From Clostridium sp. C8-1-8 (GTDB taxonomy: Bacteria > Bacillota > Clostridia > Clostridiales > Clostridiaceae), in assembly GCF_009928445.1 (NCBI RefSeq), contig NZ_JAABNO010000001.1, positions 62,001 through 126,000 of the forward strand: DNA of 64,000 nt, in the 5' to 3' direction. How positions within the stretch are numbered: the first letter of the stretch is position 1; the number at the start of each line of letters is the position of its first letter. Below the pieces are notes generated by a model. That model ran no database searches and was not told where the DNA came from. It saw nothing but the letters and a program-made list of their open reading frames with translations. Positions 35,147-43,964 of the stretch are shown one piece after another. Position numbers and translations under genes: made by a program.

Positions 35147-35348
35147 TAGTTAAACCTCCTAGTTATAGATTTTATAAATCCTTAATATTTTCTCTTATGG
35201 TTAAGGATTTTATCCTAGGAGAATTTTTGTAGACCAGAGTTGTTTAAATAATTTTAATGAAATTAGTAATAGTAAGTGTAATCATATATCCAATATTGAA
35301 CTTAATTCCATTTAAAGATAAAATTAATTTTATGGGATGTGATGATAA

Positions 35349-36047
35349 ATGGAAATTACTAAAATTTTAGTTATAGAAGATGATAGTACCATAAGTGATA
35401 TGGTAAGAAAGGCTTTAAGTAAAGAAGGCTATAGCATTTCCTGTGCTTTGGATGGTGAAGAAGGATTAAGGCTCTGGAGTCAAGATGATTACAAACTTAT
35501 AATACTTGATATTATGCTTCCTAAGCTTGATGGAATGGAAGTTATGAGAAGAATAAGAATGGAAAGCACTGTACCAATTATAGTAGTATCTGCAAAGATT
35601 GAAGAAAGTGATAGGGTCATAGGTCTAGGCTTAGGAGCAGATGATTATCTTGTTAAGCCTTTTTCTTTGGCTGAACTAACCGCAAGAGTAAAGGCTCAGC
35701 TTAGAAGATATATGTATTACAGCTCAAGCAATACTAGTAGCAATAATATACAATATGGTGAAATATGCTTTGATTTGGATAACTACACTGTAAGTAAAAA
35801 TGGACAGTGTATTACTCTCAGGGCGAAGGAATATGAACTTCTTAAGTTGTTTTTTGAGCATCCAAACAAGGTTTTTACAAAAGCTCAAATATTTAATAGC
35901 GTATGGGGAGAAGAATATTTGGGAGATGACAATACTGTTATGGTTCATATAAGAAGGTTAAGAAATAAAATTGAGGACAATCCTAATGAACCTAAGTATA
36001 TTGAAACTGTTTGGGGCATTGGCTATAGGTTAGGTAAGTTAGAATGA
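35349..36047 (+). CDS. OmpR-family response regulator
   Basis: 232 residues; the ATG at 35349 is preceded by ATGGGATGTGAT. Receiver domain 1-120 with acidic pocket E10/D11/D12, phosphoacceptor D54 (ILDIMLPKLDG) and a conserved Lys in LVKPF. The C-terminal winged helix is about 130-230 (LRAKEYELLKLFF; VMVHIRRLRNKIE; ETVWGIGYRL). It overlaps the kinase gene by four bases (ATGA) and should control the ABC exporter downstream, as in BcrR/Bce-type or lantibiotic-immunity loci. Confidence 0.95.
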   Translation: MEITKILVIEDDSTISDMVRKALSKEGYSISCALDGEEGLRLWSQDDYKLIILDIMLPKLDGMEVMRRIRMESTVPIIVVSAKIEESDRVIGLGLGADDYLVKPFSLAELTARVKAQLRRYMYYSSSNTSSNNIQYGEICFDLDNYTVSKNGQCITLRAKEYELLKLFFEHPNKVFTKAQIFNSVWGEEYLGDDNTVMVHIRRLRNKIEDNPNEPKYIETVWGIGYRLGKLE

Positions 36048-36967
36048 TTTATATAATATTAGTTCTTATAATAGTAGGTTTATTATTGATAATTTTGCTT
36101 CAGCATATGAAGCTGAAAAGTATAACTGCTAGTATAGAAAACGTCATAAGAGGAAGCTTTTATGAAAGAGTAAGAGTGAAAGGAAATAATAAGATAGTCA
36201 AAAAGCTCATTGTCAATTTGAATAAACTTATAGATGAGTTTCAGAAAATAGATTTGTTAAAAAGACAGTATGAAGAAGATAGAAAAAAGATGATTTCTAA
36301 TATATCACATGATTTTAGAACCCCTTTAACTGCTATCTTAGGATATATAGAGATGCTTAAAACTGACAAGACCTTGAGTGAAGCTGATAGAGAAGAGTAC
36401 TTGGAGGTTATAAGTGAAAAAGGAGAGTTTTTAAAAAACTTAATTGAAGAGTTCTTCGTGCTTTCAAAGTTTGATTCTGGAGATATCGTGTTAAAGCCTT
36501 CTATGATTAATATAACAGAGGTTGTAAGAAGGGCTATCCTTTCCTTTTTAAAGGATCTAGAGGCTAAGAATCTTGAGCTTGAGCTGAATATTGGAGAGAA
36601 AGAAATATTTATAGAAGCAGATGAAGGTTCTATTTATAGAGTTATACATAATCTTGTATCAAATGCTATCAAGTACGGGGATACTGGCAAAGTATTAGGA
36701 GTAGGCTTACAAGAAGTCAAAAATCAAGTGGAATTAACTATTTGGGATAAGGGCATTGGAATATCAGAAGAGGAACTGCCCTATATTTTCAAAAGACTAT
36801 ATACTGTAGATAAATCAAGAAATAGCAAGGTAAAGGGAAGTGGACTAGGTTTAACCATAGTAAAAAAGATAGTGGAAAAGCATGGTGGAACCATTGAGGT
36901 TAAAAGCGAGCCTTATGAAAAAACTGAGTTTAAGATTGTTCTAAATAAACAGTTAAGAAACATGTAA
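36044..36967 (+). CDS. Sensor histidine kinase, short intramembrane-sensing type
   Basis: 307 residues. A single N-terminal TM (YIILVLIIVGLLLIILLQ) with no extracellular domain, then a short linker, a HisKA domain with H89 in SNISHDFRTPL, and an HATPase domain with N box (HNLVSNAIKYGD), G1 (DKGIGISEEE) and G2 (GSGLGLTIVKK). Kinases of this build often take their signal from the partner ABC transporter. It is translationally coupled to the response regulator, and the transporter genes start 80 bases downstream. Confidence 0.95.
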   Translation: MIYIILVLIIVGLLLIILLQHMKLKSITASIENVIRGSFYERVRVKGNNKIVKKLIVNLNKLIDEFQKIDLLKRQYEEDRKKMISNISHDFRTPLTAILGYIEMLKTDKTLSEADREEYLEVISEKGEFLKNLIEEFFVLSKFDSGDIVLKPSMINITEVVRRAILSFLKDLEAKNLELELNIGEKEIFIEADEGSIYRVIHNLVSNAIKYGDTGKVLGVGLQEVKNQVELTIWDKGIGISEEELPYIFKRLYTVDKSRNSKVKGSGLGLTIVKKIVEKHGGTIEVKSEPYEKTEFKIVLNKQLRNM

Positions 36968-37046
36968 GGATTGTGTCAATGGCAGTTAAGGATTATGTTT
37001 TATTATTAAAGCATAGTCCTTTTAATCTTTAGAAAGAGGTGATGTT

Positions 37047-37967
37047 GTGGATTACGCAATAAGAACTCATAATTTGAGTAAAAAATATAAAGGTGTATTT
37101 GCGGTGGACAATCTTAATATAAACATAAAGAGAGGAGAGATTTATGGCTTCTTGGGACAAAATGGTGCTGGAAAGACCACTACTTTAAGAATGCTGATGA
37201 ATCTAATAAAGCCATCTGATGGTGAAATTGAGATGTTTGGACAGACTAACTACAAAAAAGATATATATAAGAGAATAGGTTCCACCATAGAGTATCCAGG
37301 TTTCTATCCAAACCTGACAGCTGAAGAAAATCTGGAGATTCATAGAAGAATGACTGGTATAGAAAACAAGGAGTATATAAAAGAGTCACTGGCTATAGTG
37401 GGGTTAGAGCTTAAGGACATAAAGGACAAAAAGGTAAAGAACTTTTCCTTAGGTATGAAGCAGAGACTTGGTATAGCAAGAGCAATACTTCATAAGCCAG
37501 AGCTTTTAATTTTAGATGAGCCCACTAATGGCTTGGATCCACTAGGAATAAAAGATATCAGAGAGACTTTAATAGATTTAAAAGATAAACAAGGCATAAC
37601 TATTTTGGTTTCCAGTCATCTTTTAAGTGAGATAGAGCAACTAGCAACAGAAGTAGGAATCATTCACAAAGGAAGATTGGTTGAGGAGATTGATTATAAG
37701 GAGCTTCAGAGAAGAAATAGAAAGTATCTTAAGTTAAGAATAAGTGATGATAAAAAAGCTTGCTATTTACTTGAAGCAAAATTAGGTATTAAGGACTTTG
37801 ATGTTTTTGAAAATAATGTGCTGAGAATATATGAAGGTATAGAAAGGGGCGCTGAGATCTCAAGGCTTATGATCAATAATGATGTAGACCTAAATGAAAT
37901 GAGTCTTAGTGCAGACAACTTAGAAGATTATTTTGTCAATCTTATAGGAGGTGAAGAAAATGTATGA
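37047..37967 (+). CDS. ABC transporter ATP-binding protein (BcrA/lantibiotic-immunity type)
   Basis: 306 residues starting at GTG, with AAAGAGGTGATG upstream. Walker A GQNGAGKTT, signature FSLGMKQRLGIARA, Walker B LLILDEPTNGLDP and the H-loop VSSHLLSE are all intact. The tail (about 215-306) is the small regulatory domain of BcrA/LanF-like ATPases. With the permease it should export or expel a peptide antibiotic such as bacitracin or a lantibiotic; the drug is inference. It overlaps the permease start by eight bases. Confidence 0.95.
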   Translation: MDYAIRTHNLSKKYKGVFAVDNLNINIKRGEIYGFLGQNGAGKTTTLRMLMNLIKPSDGEIEMFGQTNYKKDIYKRIGSTIEYPGFYPNLTAEENLEIHRRMTGIENKEYIKESLAIVGLELKDIKDKKVKNFSLGMKQRLGIARAILHKPELLILDEPTNGLDPLGIKDIRETLIDLKDKQGITILVSSHLLSEIEQLATEVGIIHKGRLVEEIDYKELQRRNRKYLKLRISDDKKACYLLEAKLGIKDFDVFENNVLRIYEGIERGAEISRLMINNDVDLNEMSLSADNLEDYFVNLIGGEENV

Positions 37968-38733
37968 TGCTATATATTGCGAATTCTTAAAGTTAAAAAG
38001 ATCATACTTTTACTTAGTTATTTTTCTAATAGCATTATTTTTTCCTGGGACTTTATGCTTAGGATGGCTTGGACAAGGGTCTCATGTTTACTGGGATAAG
38101 TATATATACCAAGTGGAGCAAATGAACTTTTTGTTTATGAACTTATCCATGTATGCACTTATTGCTTCCTATATATTCAGTAGAGAATTTTCTTACAATA
38201 CCAGCAATACTTTATTTTCTTATCCATTAAGCAGAATAAAGGTATTTGTATCGAAGTTTATAGTTATAATACTTATAATAATGGCAACGATTGTTATTCA
38301 GCTGGCACTAACACTACTTACAGGGCTTTTCCTTCCTCATGATGCTTTGACTATGGATATAATAATTAATCACTTAAAGCTTAATGGATGTATTTTGCTT
38401 TTCGAAATAGCTATACTTCCTATAGCTATATTTATTTCTTTGCTCACTAAAAATGTAATAGGTCCTATAATATACTCAGGTTTAGCAACTCTTATTAATA
38501 TGTTCCTAGTAAGTTTTGCTGACCAGTCTATATCGGAGAAAATACCATTTATTTACCCTCTAAATATACTTACTAGTGCGGTAAAATCGTTAGGAAAAGG
38601 TGAGTTAGGCAAGTTTGTGATAGATGCTTCATCTATTCAACTACCTTATACGGTTATAACAATTGCAATTCTAACTTTCTTAATAGGAATGTCATTAAGT
38701 ATAGTATATTATGTGAAGTCAGATATAAACTAG
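37960..38733 (+). CDS. ABC-2 type permease (BcrB-like)
   Basis: 257 residues from the ATG at 37960, which has AGGAGGTG six bases upstream (the in-frame GTG at 37951 lies inside that site). Six TM helices: YFYLVIFLIALFFPGTLCLGWL, MNLSMYALIASYIFS, FIVIILIIMATIVIQLALTLLTGLF, CILLFEIAILPIAIFISLL, IIYSGLATLINMFLVSF and VITIAILTFLIGMSLSIVYYV. This is the membrane partner of the ATPase, forming the homodimeric exporter controlled by the upstream two-component genes. Confidence 0.92.
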   Translation: MYDAIYCEFLKLKRSYFYLVIFLIALFFPGTLCLGWLGQGSHVYWDKYIYQVEQMNFLFMNLSMYALIASYIFSREFSYNTSNTLFSYPLSRIKVFVSKFIVIILIIMATIVIQLALTLLTGLFLPHDALTMDIIINHLKLNGCILLFEIAILPIAIFISLLTKNVIGPIIYSGLATLINMFLVSFADQSISEKIPFIYPLNILTSAVKSLGKGELGKFVIDASSIQLPYTVITIAILTFLIGMSLSIVYYVKSDIN

Positions 38734-38767
38734 ACTTCTGCTACTGTATAAGTTTAACAAGTAAAAA

Positions 38768-38798
38768 ACGCTGAAGCCACCTTCTTCAGTGAGTTTTT
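38768..38798 (+). terminator. Terminator of the ABC exporter operon
   Basis: CGCTGAAG / CTTCAGTG with a 7-base loop, then T6, 35 bases after the permease stop. Confidence 0.75.
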
Positions 38799-38937
38799 TG
38801 CCATCTGCCATTTCTCAAACTATATGAGTAAAATCTGATAGGCCACATAAGTTTTTTCTGTTGTTTACCCTAAATAGCTACTCCAAAGCTTTAATATTGG
38901 TAGGTTGGCATAACTTCCTAGATAGTAAAATAAGAGA

Positions 38938-38978
38938 GCTGCAAATGAACTGTTTTAGTTTGTTTGCAGCCTTTTTTT
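38938..38978 (+). terminator. Second terminator without an obvious upstream gene
   Basis: GCTGCAAA / TTTGCAGC, perfect 8-bp stem, followed by T7. It lies 140 bases after the operon terminator, so it may end an unannotated short RNA. Confidence 0.65.
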
Positions 38979-39130
38979 ATAAGTAAAGTATTCTACAAGT
39001 GGATGTAAATTGTATAGATTGTTTACAACTTTCTCAGCAAATTCTAAGCTTCCTCTAAGGTTGTTTTAAATTAAGTGTTTTATATTTAAGACAGATAAAG
39101 ATTTAATACTTTAATCTGAAAGCTAAATTT

Positions 39131-39267
39131 AAAACTTCTCTGGCTTATGAGAGAAGAGTTTACAGTTTTAGCCATGGAATATGACAAAATCATATTAATT
39201 CTTTGCGTAAGCTCATCTAAGCATCGGATGACTGACCACTTAATTTCAACACGGTACTTTAACAGAG
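39131..39267 (-). mobile_element. MITE-like dispersed element, copy 2
   Basis: On the minus strand: CTGTTAAAGTACCGTGTTGA, AATTAAGTGGTCAGTCATCC, GATGCTTAGATGAGCTTACG, AAAGAATTAATATGATTTTG, TCATATTCCATGGCTAAAAC, TGTAAACTC. This matches the copy at 56697-56931 nearly base for base over 100 bp. A short hairpin (AACTTCTCT / AGAGAAGAGTT) takes the place of its right part. Confidence 0.75.
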
Positions 39268-39299
39268 CCAAAAAATAAAGAATTTTAGAGGTAAGAGAT

Positions 39300-39893
39300 A
39301 TGGATAAGATAAGTAAGTTGATACCAAATACATTGACTATATCAAGAGTAGTTATGACTCTTATACTTAATTACTGCATTTTTGAACACTTTATGTATGG
39401 ACAAGGTTCTGCTGTAGTTTTAGCCATTTTGTTTAGCGGTATCTGTCTATCAGACTTGTTTGATGGAAAGCTAGCAAGAAAGCTTGGAGTAACCTCAGTT
39501 ATGGGAGCTAAACTAGATGTTTTTGCAGATTTATTATATATAGTTTCTTCCTATATGATGCTCATAGTTGTAAAAGTGCTGCCTGCATGGTATTTAGCTT
39601 TTGTATGTATAAAGTTTTTAGAATTTGTGGCAACTTCAAACTTTATAAAGCGATATGATACATCATCTAATCACCCATTTGTCTTTGATAAGATAGGAAG
39701 AATAGTTTCGGCTACCTTTTTCTTAATACCAGGGGTAGCGTGTCTACTTAGCCATTCTAATGTTGCTGGGTCAAGTTATTTAATTAACGGCTTACTATAT
39801 ACTACCTTCTTAGGTGGAGCATACTCTTCCTTTGAAAGAATTAGAGGATGCTATATGCTTACGAAACTAAGATATAGCAAGGTCAGAAGATAG
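39300..39893 (+). CDS. CDP-alcohol phosphatidyltransferase family membrane protein
   Basis: 197 residues; AGAGGTAAGAG precedes the ATG. The catalytic metal-binding motif DX2DGX2ARX8GX3DX3D is complete: D52, D55-G56, A59-R60, G69, D73, D77. Several TM helices flank it. The family condenses a CDP-activated alcohol with a second alcohol, as in phosphatidylglycerol-phosphate or cardiolipin-type synthesis; which head group is used cannot be told. It is followed 62 bases later by the flavoprotein gene, so the two may form an operon. Confidence 0.9.
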   Translation: MDKISKLIPNTLTISRVVMTLILNYCIFEHFMYGQGSAVVLAILFSGICLSDLFDGKLARKLGVTSVMGAKLDVFADLLYIVSSYMMLIVVKVLPAWYLAFVCIKFLEFVATSNFIKRYDTSSNHPFVFDKIGRIVSATFFLIPGVACLLSHSNVAGSSYLINGLLYTTFLGGAYSSFERIRGCYMLTKLRYSKVRR

Positions 39894-39955
39894 AAGTTCT
39901 AGAACAATATATTAAGCATAAAAGATTGAAATTAGTAAGTTGGGGGGAGATTTAA

Positions 39956-41224
39956 TTGAAAAAGAGATCAGGTTTGATATTTATTATAATTACAATGGCA
40001 ATAACTTATATAAGCTGGCTTTTTGCTAGTTCCACAAGGGAGATTTCTAAGGCAAGTGAATATTCACAGCTTATTGCTGCCTTTGCACTAGTTGCTTTTT
40101 CGTTGGTGAATTTTATTTCTACAAGGCATAAGGTTTTGAATCGTATATTTAACGGATTGGACAAATCTTATATTTACCACAAGTACTTAAGCATGACTGC
40201 TTTACTTCTAGTGGTAATTCACAACATAACTATTGAGATTGGTAAAAGGATTGAAATAAGTGAAGGTATAAAGATACCTAGAGATCCTTATGCTATGTAC
40301 GGAAGCTTTAGTTTGTATTTATTTGTAGCACTTATTATAACTGCCATAGTGGCTAAGAAGTTAAACTATGAGAGGTGGAAAAATATCCATAAGTTTATGA
40401 TAGTGGCTTATATGATGGGAGTTTATCATTATTATGGAAGTTCTACTTACCCAGTGCTTTCTTTAAGTCCATTTAGCATTTGGCTCAATGCAGTTAATCT
40501 AGTAGGTGTTATCTCAATATTTTATAGCATATTCTTCTATGAAAAAGTGGCCTTTAAGTATAAGTTTAAGGTAAGTAAATTAAAGCTTGTATCTGATGGC
40601 ACTCTAGAAATAACAGGTAGGGCTTTAAGTAAAAACGTTAAGTTCAAACCAGGACAATTTGCATTTATTAAGCTTATAGGCAAGGGAAAGAAGTTCCCTT
40701 CCCATCCCTTTACCATAAGTGCAGCACCAAAAGAAGGTGAGATTCAGTTTACCATTAAGGCCTTAGGTGATGATACAAGGATTCTTCTGGATAGCTTACA
40801 GCTTGGTGATGAGTTCGCAGTAGAAGGTCCACATGGAAGCTTTGACTACAAAGACGGTGGCAAAAGTCAGGTTTGGATTGCTGGTGGTATAGGGGTAACT
40901 CCATTTAGAAGCTTCTTGCAAGCTCCAGTACCAGAAGGTTACAGTATTGACTTCTTCTATGCATACAATAGCCAGCAGGATGGAGCTTATATTGAAGAAT
41001 TAAGCCAGTTAGCTTTAAACACTAAAGTGAAATTACATTTGTTTAATTCTAAGGAGAAGGGCTTCTTATCATTAGATGCTATTGGCAAAGAAGTAGATAT
41101 GGAGCAGGTAAAGGATGTTTATTTCTGTGGTCCTAAGGGCATGAGAGAAAGCTTGAGAAAGCAATTTAAGGATAATAATTTTAATGATTTAGTAGTGCAC
41201 TTTGAACAGTTTCAGTTTAAATAA
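39956..41224 (+). CDS. Ferric-reductase-like transmembrane FAD/NAD(P) oxidoreductase
   Basis: 422 residues from a TTG start with TGGGGGGAGA seven bases upstream. The N-terminal half has about six TM helices with His residues suited to haem b (YHKYLSMTALLLVVIHN; NIHKFMIVAYMMGVYHYY). The C-terminal half is a ferredoxin-reductase module: FKPGQFAFIKL and HPFTISAAP (FAD), IAGGIGVTPFRSF (NAD(P)H), VYFCGPKGMRESL near the end. It would carry electrons from NAD(P)H across the membrane to ferric iron or another acceptor. It probably shares a transcript with the CDP-alcohol transferase gene, and a strong terminator follows. Confidence 0.92.
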   Translation: MKKRSGLIFIIITMAITYISWLFASSTREISKASEYSQLIAAFALVAFSLVNFISTRHKVLNRIFNGLDKSYIYHKYLSMTALLLVVIHNITIEIGKRIEISEGIKIPRDPYAMYGSFSLYLFVALIITAIVAKKLNYERWKNIHKFMIVAYMMGVYHYYGSSTYPVLSLSPFSIWLNAVNLVGVISIFYSIFFYEKVAFKYKFKVSKLKLVSDGTLEITGRALSKNVKFKPGQFAFIKLIGKGKKFPSHPFTISAAPKEGEIQFTIKALGDDTRILLDSLQLGDEFAVEGPHGSFDYKDGGKSQVWIAGGIGVTPFRSFLQAPVPEGYSIDFFYAYNSQQDGAYIEELSQLALNTKVKLHLFNSKEKGFLSLDAIGKEVDMEQVKDVYFCGPKGMRESLRKQFKDNNFNDLVVHFEQFQFK

Positions 41225-41235
41225 AGAAATATTTC

Positions 41236-41279
41236 AACCGCTACCATTAGCTGAAGTTTTAGGCTAGTGGTAGCGGTTT
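41236..41279 (+). terminator. Terminator after the ferric-reductase-like gene
   Basis: AACCGCTACCATTAGC / GCTAGTGGTAGCGGTT, a 16-bp stem with one mismatch, then TTTCTTC. Confidence 0.85.
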
Positions 41280-41370
41280 CTTCATGTTATTAGGTAATAT
41301 CTCACCTATTGCTAAATTAGTTGATATATAATATATTTTAATAGTTATTATAATTAATAGGAGATATTAT

Positions 41371-43086
41371 ATGAGAAAGATTACAATCTCTATTCTAGCC
41401 ATTTTTATACTAGCCAATATTATATCAATCATTAATTTCGGAGGAGGTCACAAAGCACATGCCGCCAATGGAAGGGTAGATCTTACCGATTACGACTTTA
41501 GTAAAAAGGAAGTTGTTGATTTAGATGGTGAATGGGAACTGTTTAAAAATAACCTTCTTTCTCCAGAAGAACTTAAAGAAATGAATTCACAAGCATATCT
41601 AACTATTCCTGGCGACTTGAAAAGTCAATTAAATGGACAAACCACTGGTTATATGACTTTAAGACTTAGAATAAAAGCAAAAGATGGTGTGGTTTATGGG
41701 TTGAGAATAAGTAAGATGCTTTCCGCTTCAAAGGTTTGGATAAATGGTGTTCTTCAAGGAACTGTAGGTAAGATAGGAAAGAGCTATGATGAGGAGAAAG
41801 CAATATATCTGCCTACCTACTCATACTTCACCCCTAACAATGGAGAAGTTGAAATTGTTATTGAAACCTCTAACTATAGAGATCTTTTCCCTATAATCAG
41901 ATCTATGCAGCTCAGCACTAAAGATAAGATAATGAATGAATTCTTGTTAAACGTAAGTGTTGACGTATTGATAGTAGGAAGCTTGTTTGTTTTAGAACTT
42001 TTAAATCTCTTTATATTTAAGAAAGTTAAAGGTAATAGAGCTTCTTTGTATTTTTCTATACTTTGCCTATTGGTTCAATTAAGATGTTTATTTTTAAATG
42101 AGCGAATAGTAATACGATTCTTTCCCAATATGCCTTACGAATTAATGAGTAAGACAGCTGCCCTCACATATTATCTATGGATACCGATATATGTTTTATT
42201 TATTAGAGAAATATTTAAGGATATTCCTAAAAAGCTAACAGTTTTATCTTTGAGTTTCTCATTAGTGTTTTCTTTTATTTGCGTAGTAACTGAAGGTCCT
42301 TTCTATGATAGTCTTTCATACTTAGGTGAAGGTTTTTTAGCATTAATAATAATAAGTATGTTAATATTTTTGGTTAATAAGGTAATAAAAAAGGAGCGTT
42401 ACAGTGGAGTATCTCTTCTGGCATTCATTTTTATCATCACAACAACCTTAAATGATGTTTTGGTTAACAATGGTGTTTCATACTCCAGGTATGGGTTTCA
42501 AATAGGTATGTTTATGTTTGCTATATTGGAGACTTATGTTATTGCAATTAGGTATTCTGACGAGGTGGCTATTATAGAAAAGTTAAAACTTGAGAACAAG
42601 GTAATATACGAAAATTCTATAAGGGATGGGTTAACCAAGCTTTATAATAGAAATTATATAGAAAGCATATTAGATATTATGATAGAGGACTATAAGAAAT
42701 ATAATAGTAAGTTTTCTGTATTGATGATAGACGTAGATTTCTTTAAAGCTATTAATGATAAATTTGGACATCCTTATGGAGATAAGGTATTAATAAATGT
42801 AAGCAAGGCTATTGAAAATAGCTTAAGACCTACAGATTATGTTGGAAGATACGGTGGAGAAGAGTTTATAGTTGTACTTCCCAACACAGATAAAGAAAAG
42901 GCTAAAGAAATTAGTGAGTCTATAAGGAAAAATATAAAAGATATATATCTAAAAAATGGAAGCATAGTTACTGTAAGTGGTGGCTTATACGAAAATGATA
43001 CATATATAAAGCAGCAATGCATTGAAAATGCAGATAAGCTTTTATACATAGCCAAAAATTCCGGAAGAGATAGGATTGCGGTATAA
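41371..43086 (+). CDS. Membrane diguanylate cyclase with 7TM-DISM sensor
   Basis: 571 residues; AGGAGATATT precedes the ATG. A signal or anchor helix, an extracellular beta-sandwich (about 35-185: DLDGEWELFKN; LRISKMLSASKVWINGVLQG) and about seven TM helices (200-395) make a 7TMR-DISM receptor. The GGDEF domain is about 410-571 with active site G495-G-E-E-F499. The inhibitory I-site R486-P-T-D489 lies five residues before it, so product feedback is likely. It makes c-di-GMP from two GTP. The c-di-GMP-II riboswitch at 23.6 kb is a direct potential target. Confidence 0.95.
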   Translation: MRKITISILAIFILANIISIINFGGGHKAHAANGRVDLTDYDFSKKEVVDLDGEWELFKNNLLSPEELKEMNSQAYLTIPGDLKSQLNGQTTGYMTLRLRIKAKDGVVYGLRISKMLSASKVWINGVLQGTVGKIGKSYDEEKAIYLPTYSYFTPNNGEVEIVIETSNYRDLFPIIRSMQLSTKDKIMNEFLLNVSVDVLIVGSLFVLELLNLFIFKKVKGNRASLYFSILCLLVQLRCLFLNERIVIRFFPNMPYELMSKTAALTYYLWIPIYVLFIREIFKDIPKKLTVLSLSFSLVFSFICVVTEGPFYDSLSYLGEGFLALIIISMLIFLVNKVIKKERYSGVSLLAFIFIITTTLNDVLVNNGVSYSRYGFQIGMFMFAILETYVIAIRYSDEVAIIEKLKLENKVIYENSIRDGLTKLYNRNYIESILDIMIEDYKKYNSKFSVLMIDVDFFKAINDKFGHPYGDKVLINVSKAIENSLRPTDYVGRYGGEEFIVVLPNTDKEKAKEISESIRKNIKDIYLKNGSIVTVSGGLYENDTYIKQQCIENADKLLYIAKNSGRDRIAV

Positions 43087-43156
43087 ATAATATTGAAAAA
43101 TAATACATATTGGTCTGCTAGAGTTTTCTAACGTATGTTCACAAAGGTGGGTATAC

Positions 43157-43197
43157 AAAAAATCTCACTGAAGAAGATGCTTCAGTGAGATTTTTTA
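43157..43197 (+). terminator. Terminator of the diguanylate cyclase gene
   Basis: AAAAAATCTCACTGAAG / CTTCAGTGAGATTTTTT, a perfect 17-bp stem with a 6-base loop; near-symmetric, so active in either direction. Confidence 0.92.
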
Positions 43198-43589
43198 CTG
43201 TTAGGGAAAATGTAAAGTTTTTGCTAACTAGACCTATTAATTTGAAGGGATTGCAACAGTAAAAGAAAGTTTTATTTGCCAGACAGAACGCTTCAATATA
43301 CACTGGCAAAAGGCAGATACGCAAAAAATCATTTAAGAAGTCTGCTTTAGCTAAAATTCCGTTCTTTAGGAATAAGTTTGAGAAAAACTAAATATCTATA
43401 TAGATGTATCGCTTTGAGACTTAATTGATTAGTTTAAATATTATTAACCTATTAGGTTTTTATTGTAAACAAAGAGTGATATAATAGTCTGTAGTGCAGT
43501 AATTTAAAATAACTGCATATATATTAGTAACTGATATTATTCTGGCAATAAGTCTTTCTATATAGACAAAACACTTTTTATTTTAGCCC

Positions 43590-43703
43590 TGTTAAAGTAC
43601 TGTGTTTAAATTAAGTGGTCAGTGGTCTGATGCTTTAATTCTAATTGTTCGCTCATATGGTATCTCCTTGTTAACCAATTAATTTAAACAATATTATTAA
43701 ACA
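43590..43703 (+). mobile_element. MITE-like dispersed element, copy 5 (short form with both ends)
   Basis: Left end TGTTAAAGTACTGTGTTTAA, ATTAAGTGGTC; right end on the opposite strand TGTTTAATAATATTGTTTAA, ATTAATTGGTT. The two ends are inverted repeats of about 31 bp with roughly 75% identity. The interior is only about 50 bp. Confidence 0.75.
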
Positions 43704-43834
43704 CATATTATTCTTAGGTAATGCTAAGGTTGTTACTGAATAACTAGGTAATTTCAATAATATTATTTAATCAGGACTATTTATGAAAAGCAGAAGTGTT
43801 TTATCTGTGTAGAGCTAACAGGTTGGAATGATAT

Positions 43835-43936
43835 AGAGATGTAATACTTTATGATAAAATTGATATTTTCAAACTCTCTTCTCTGAAGTCGGAGATACTT
43901 TGAAAATAAATTTCAGATTGAAGTGGTACATCTTTA
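43835..43936. repeat. Nested inverted-repeat element related to the 14.0-kb fold
   Basis: Outer arms AGAGATGTAATACTTTA and TGAAGTGGTACATCTTT; inner arms ATTTTCAAA (43865-43873) and TTTGAAAAT (43899-43907) around TCTC...GAGA. The right arm's GTGGTACATCTTT also occurs at 13857-13869 and resembles 14042-14055. It ends 29 bases before the cyclopropane synthase start, so it could lie in that gene's leader. Confidence 0.4.
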
Positions 43937-43964
43937 GAAGTATTGGAATGAGGGGTGATTAGAT

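Larger units (their letters stand above)
38734..39299. other. Intergenic region with two terminators and MITE copy 2
   Basis: It holds terminators at 38768 and 38938 and a minus-oriented MITE copy (39131-39267) ending 33 bases before the next start codon. Nothing else is recognised. Confidence 0.5.
43087..43964. other. Long intergenic region with MITE copy 5 and a structured element
   Basis: 878 bases: the terminator at 43157, a MITE copy (43590-43703), a nested inverted-repeat element (43835-43936) and little else recognisable. A TATAAT at 43480-43485 is not matched by a well-placed -35. Confidence 0.5.
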
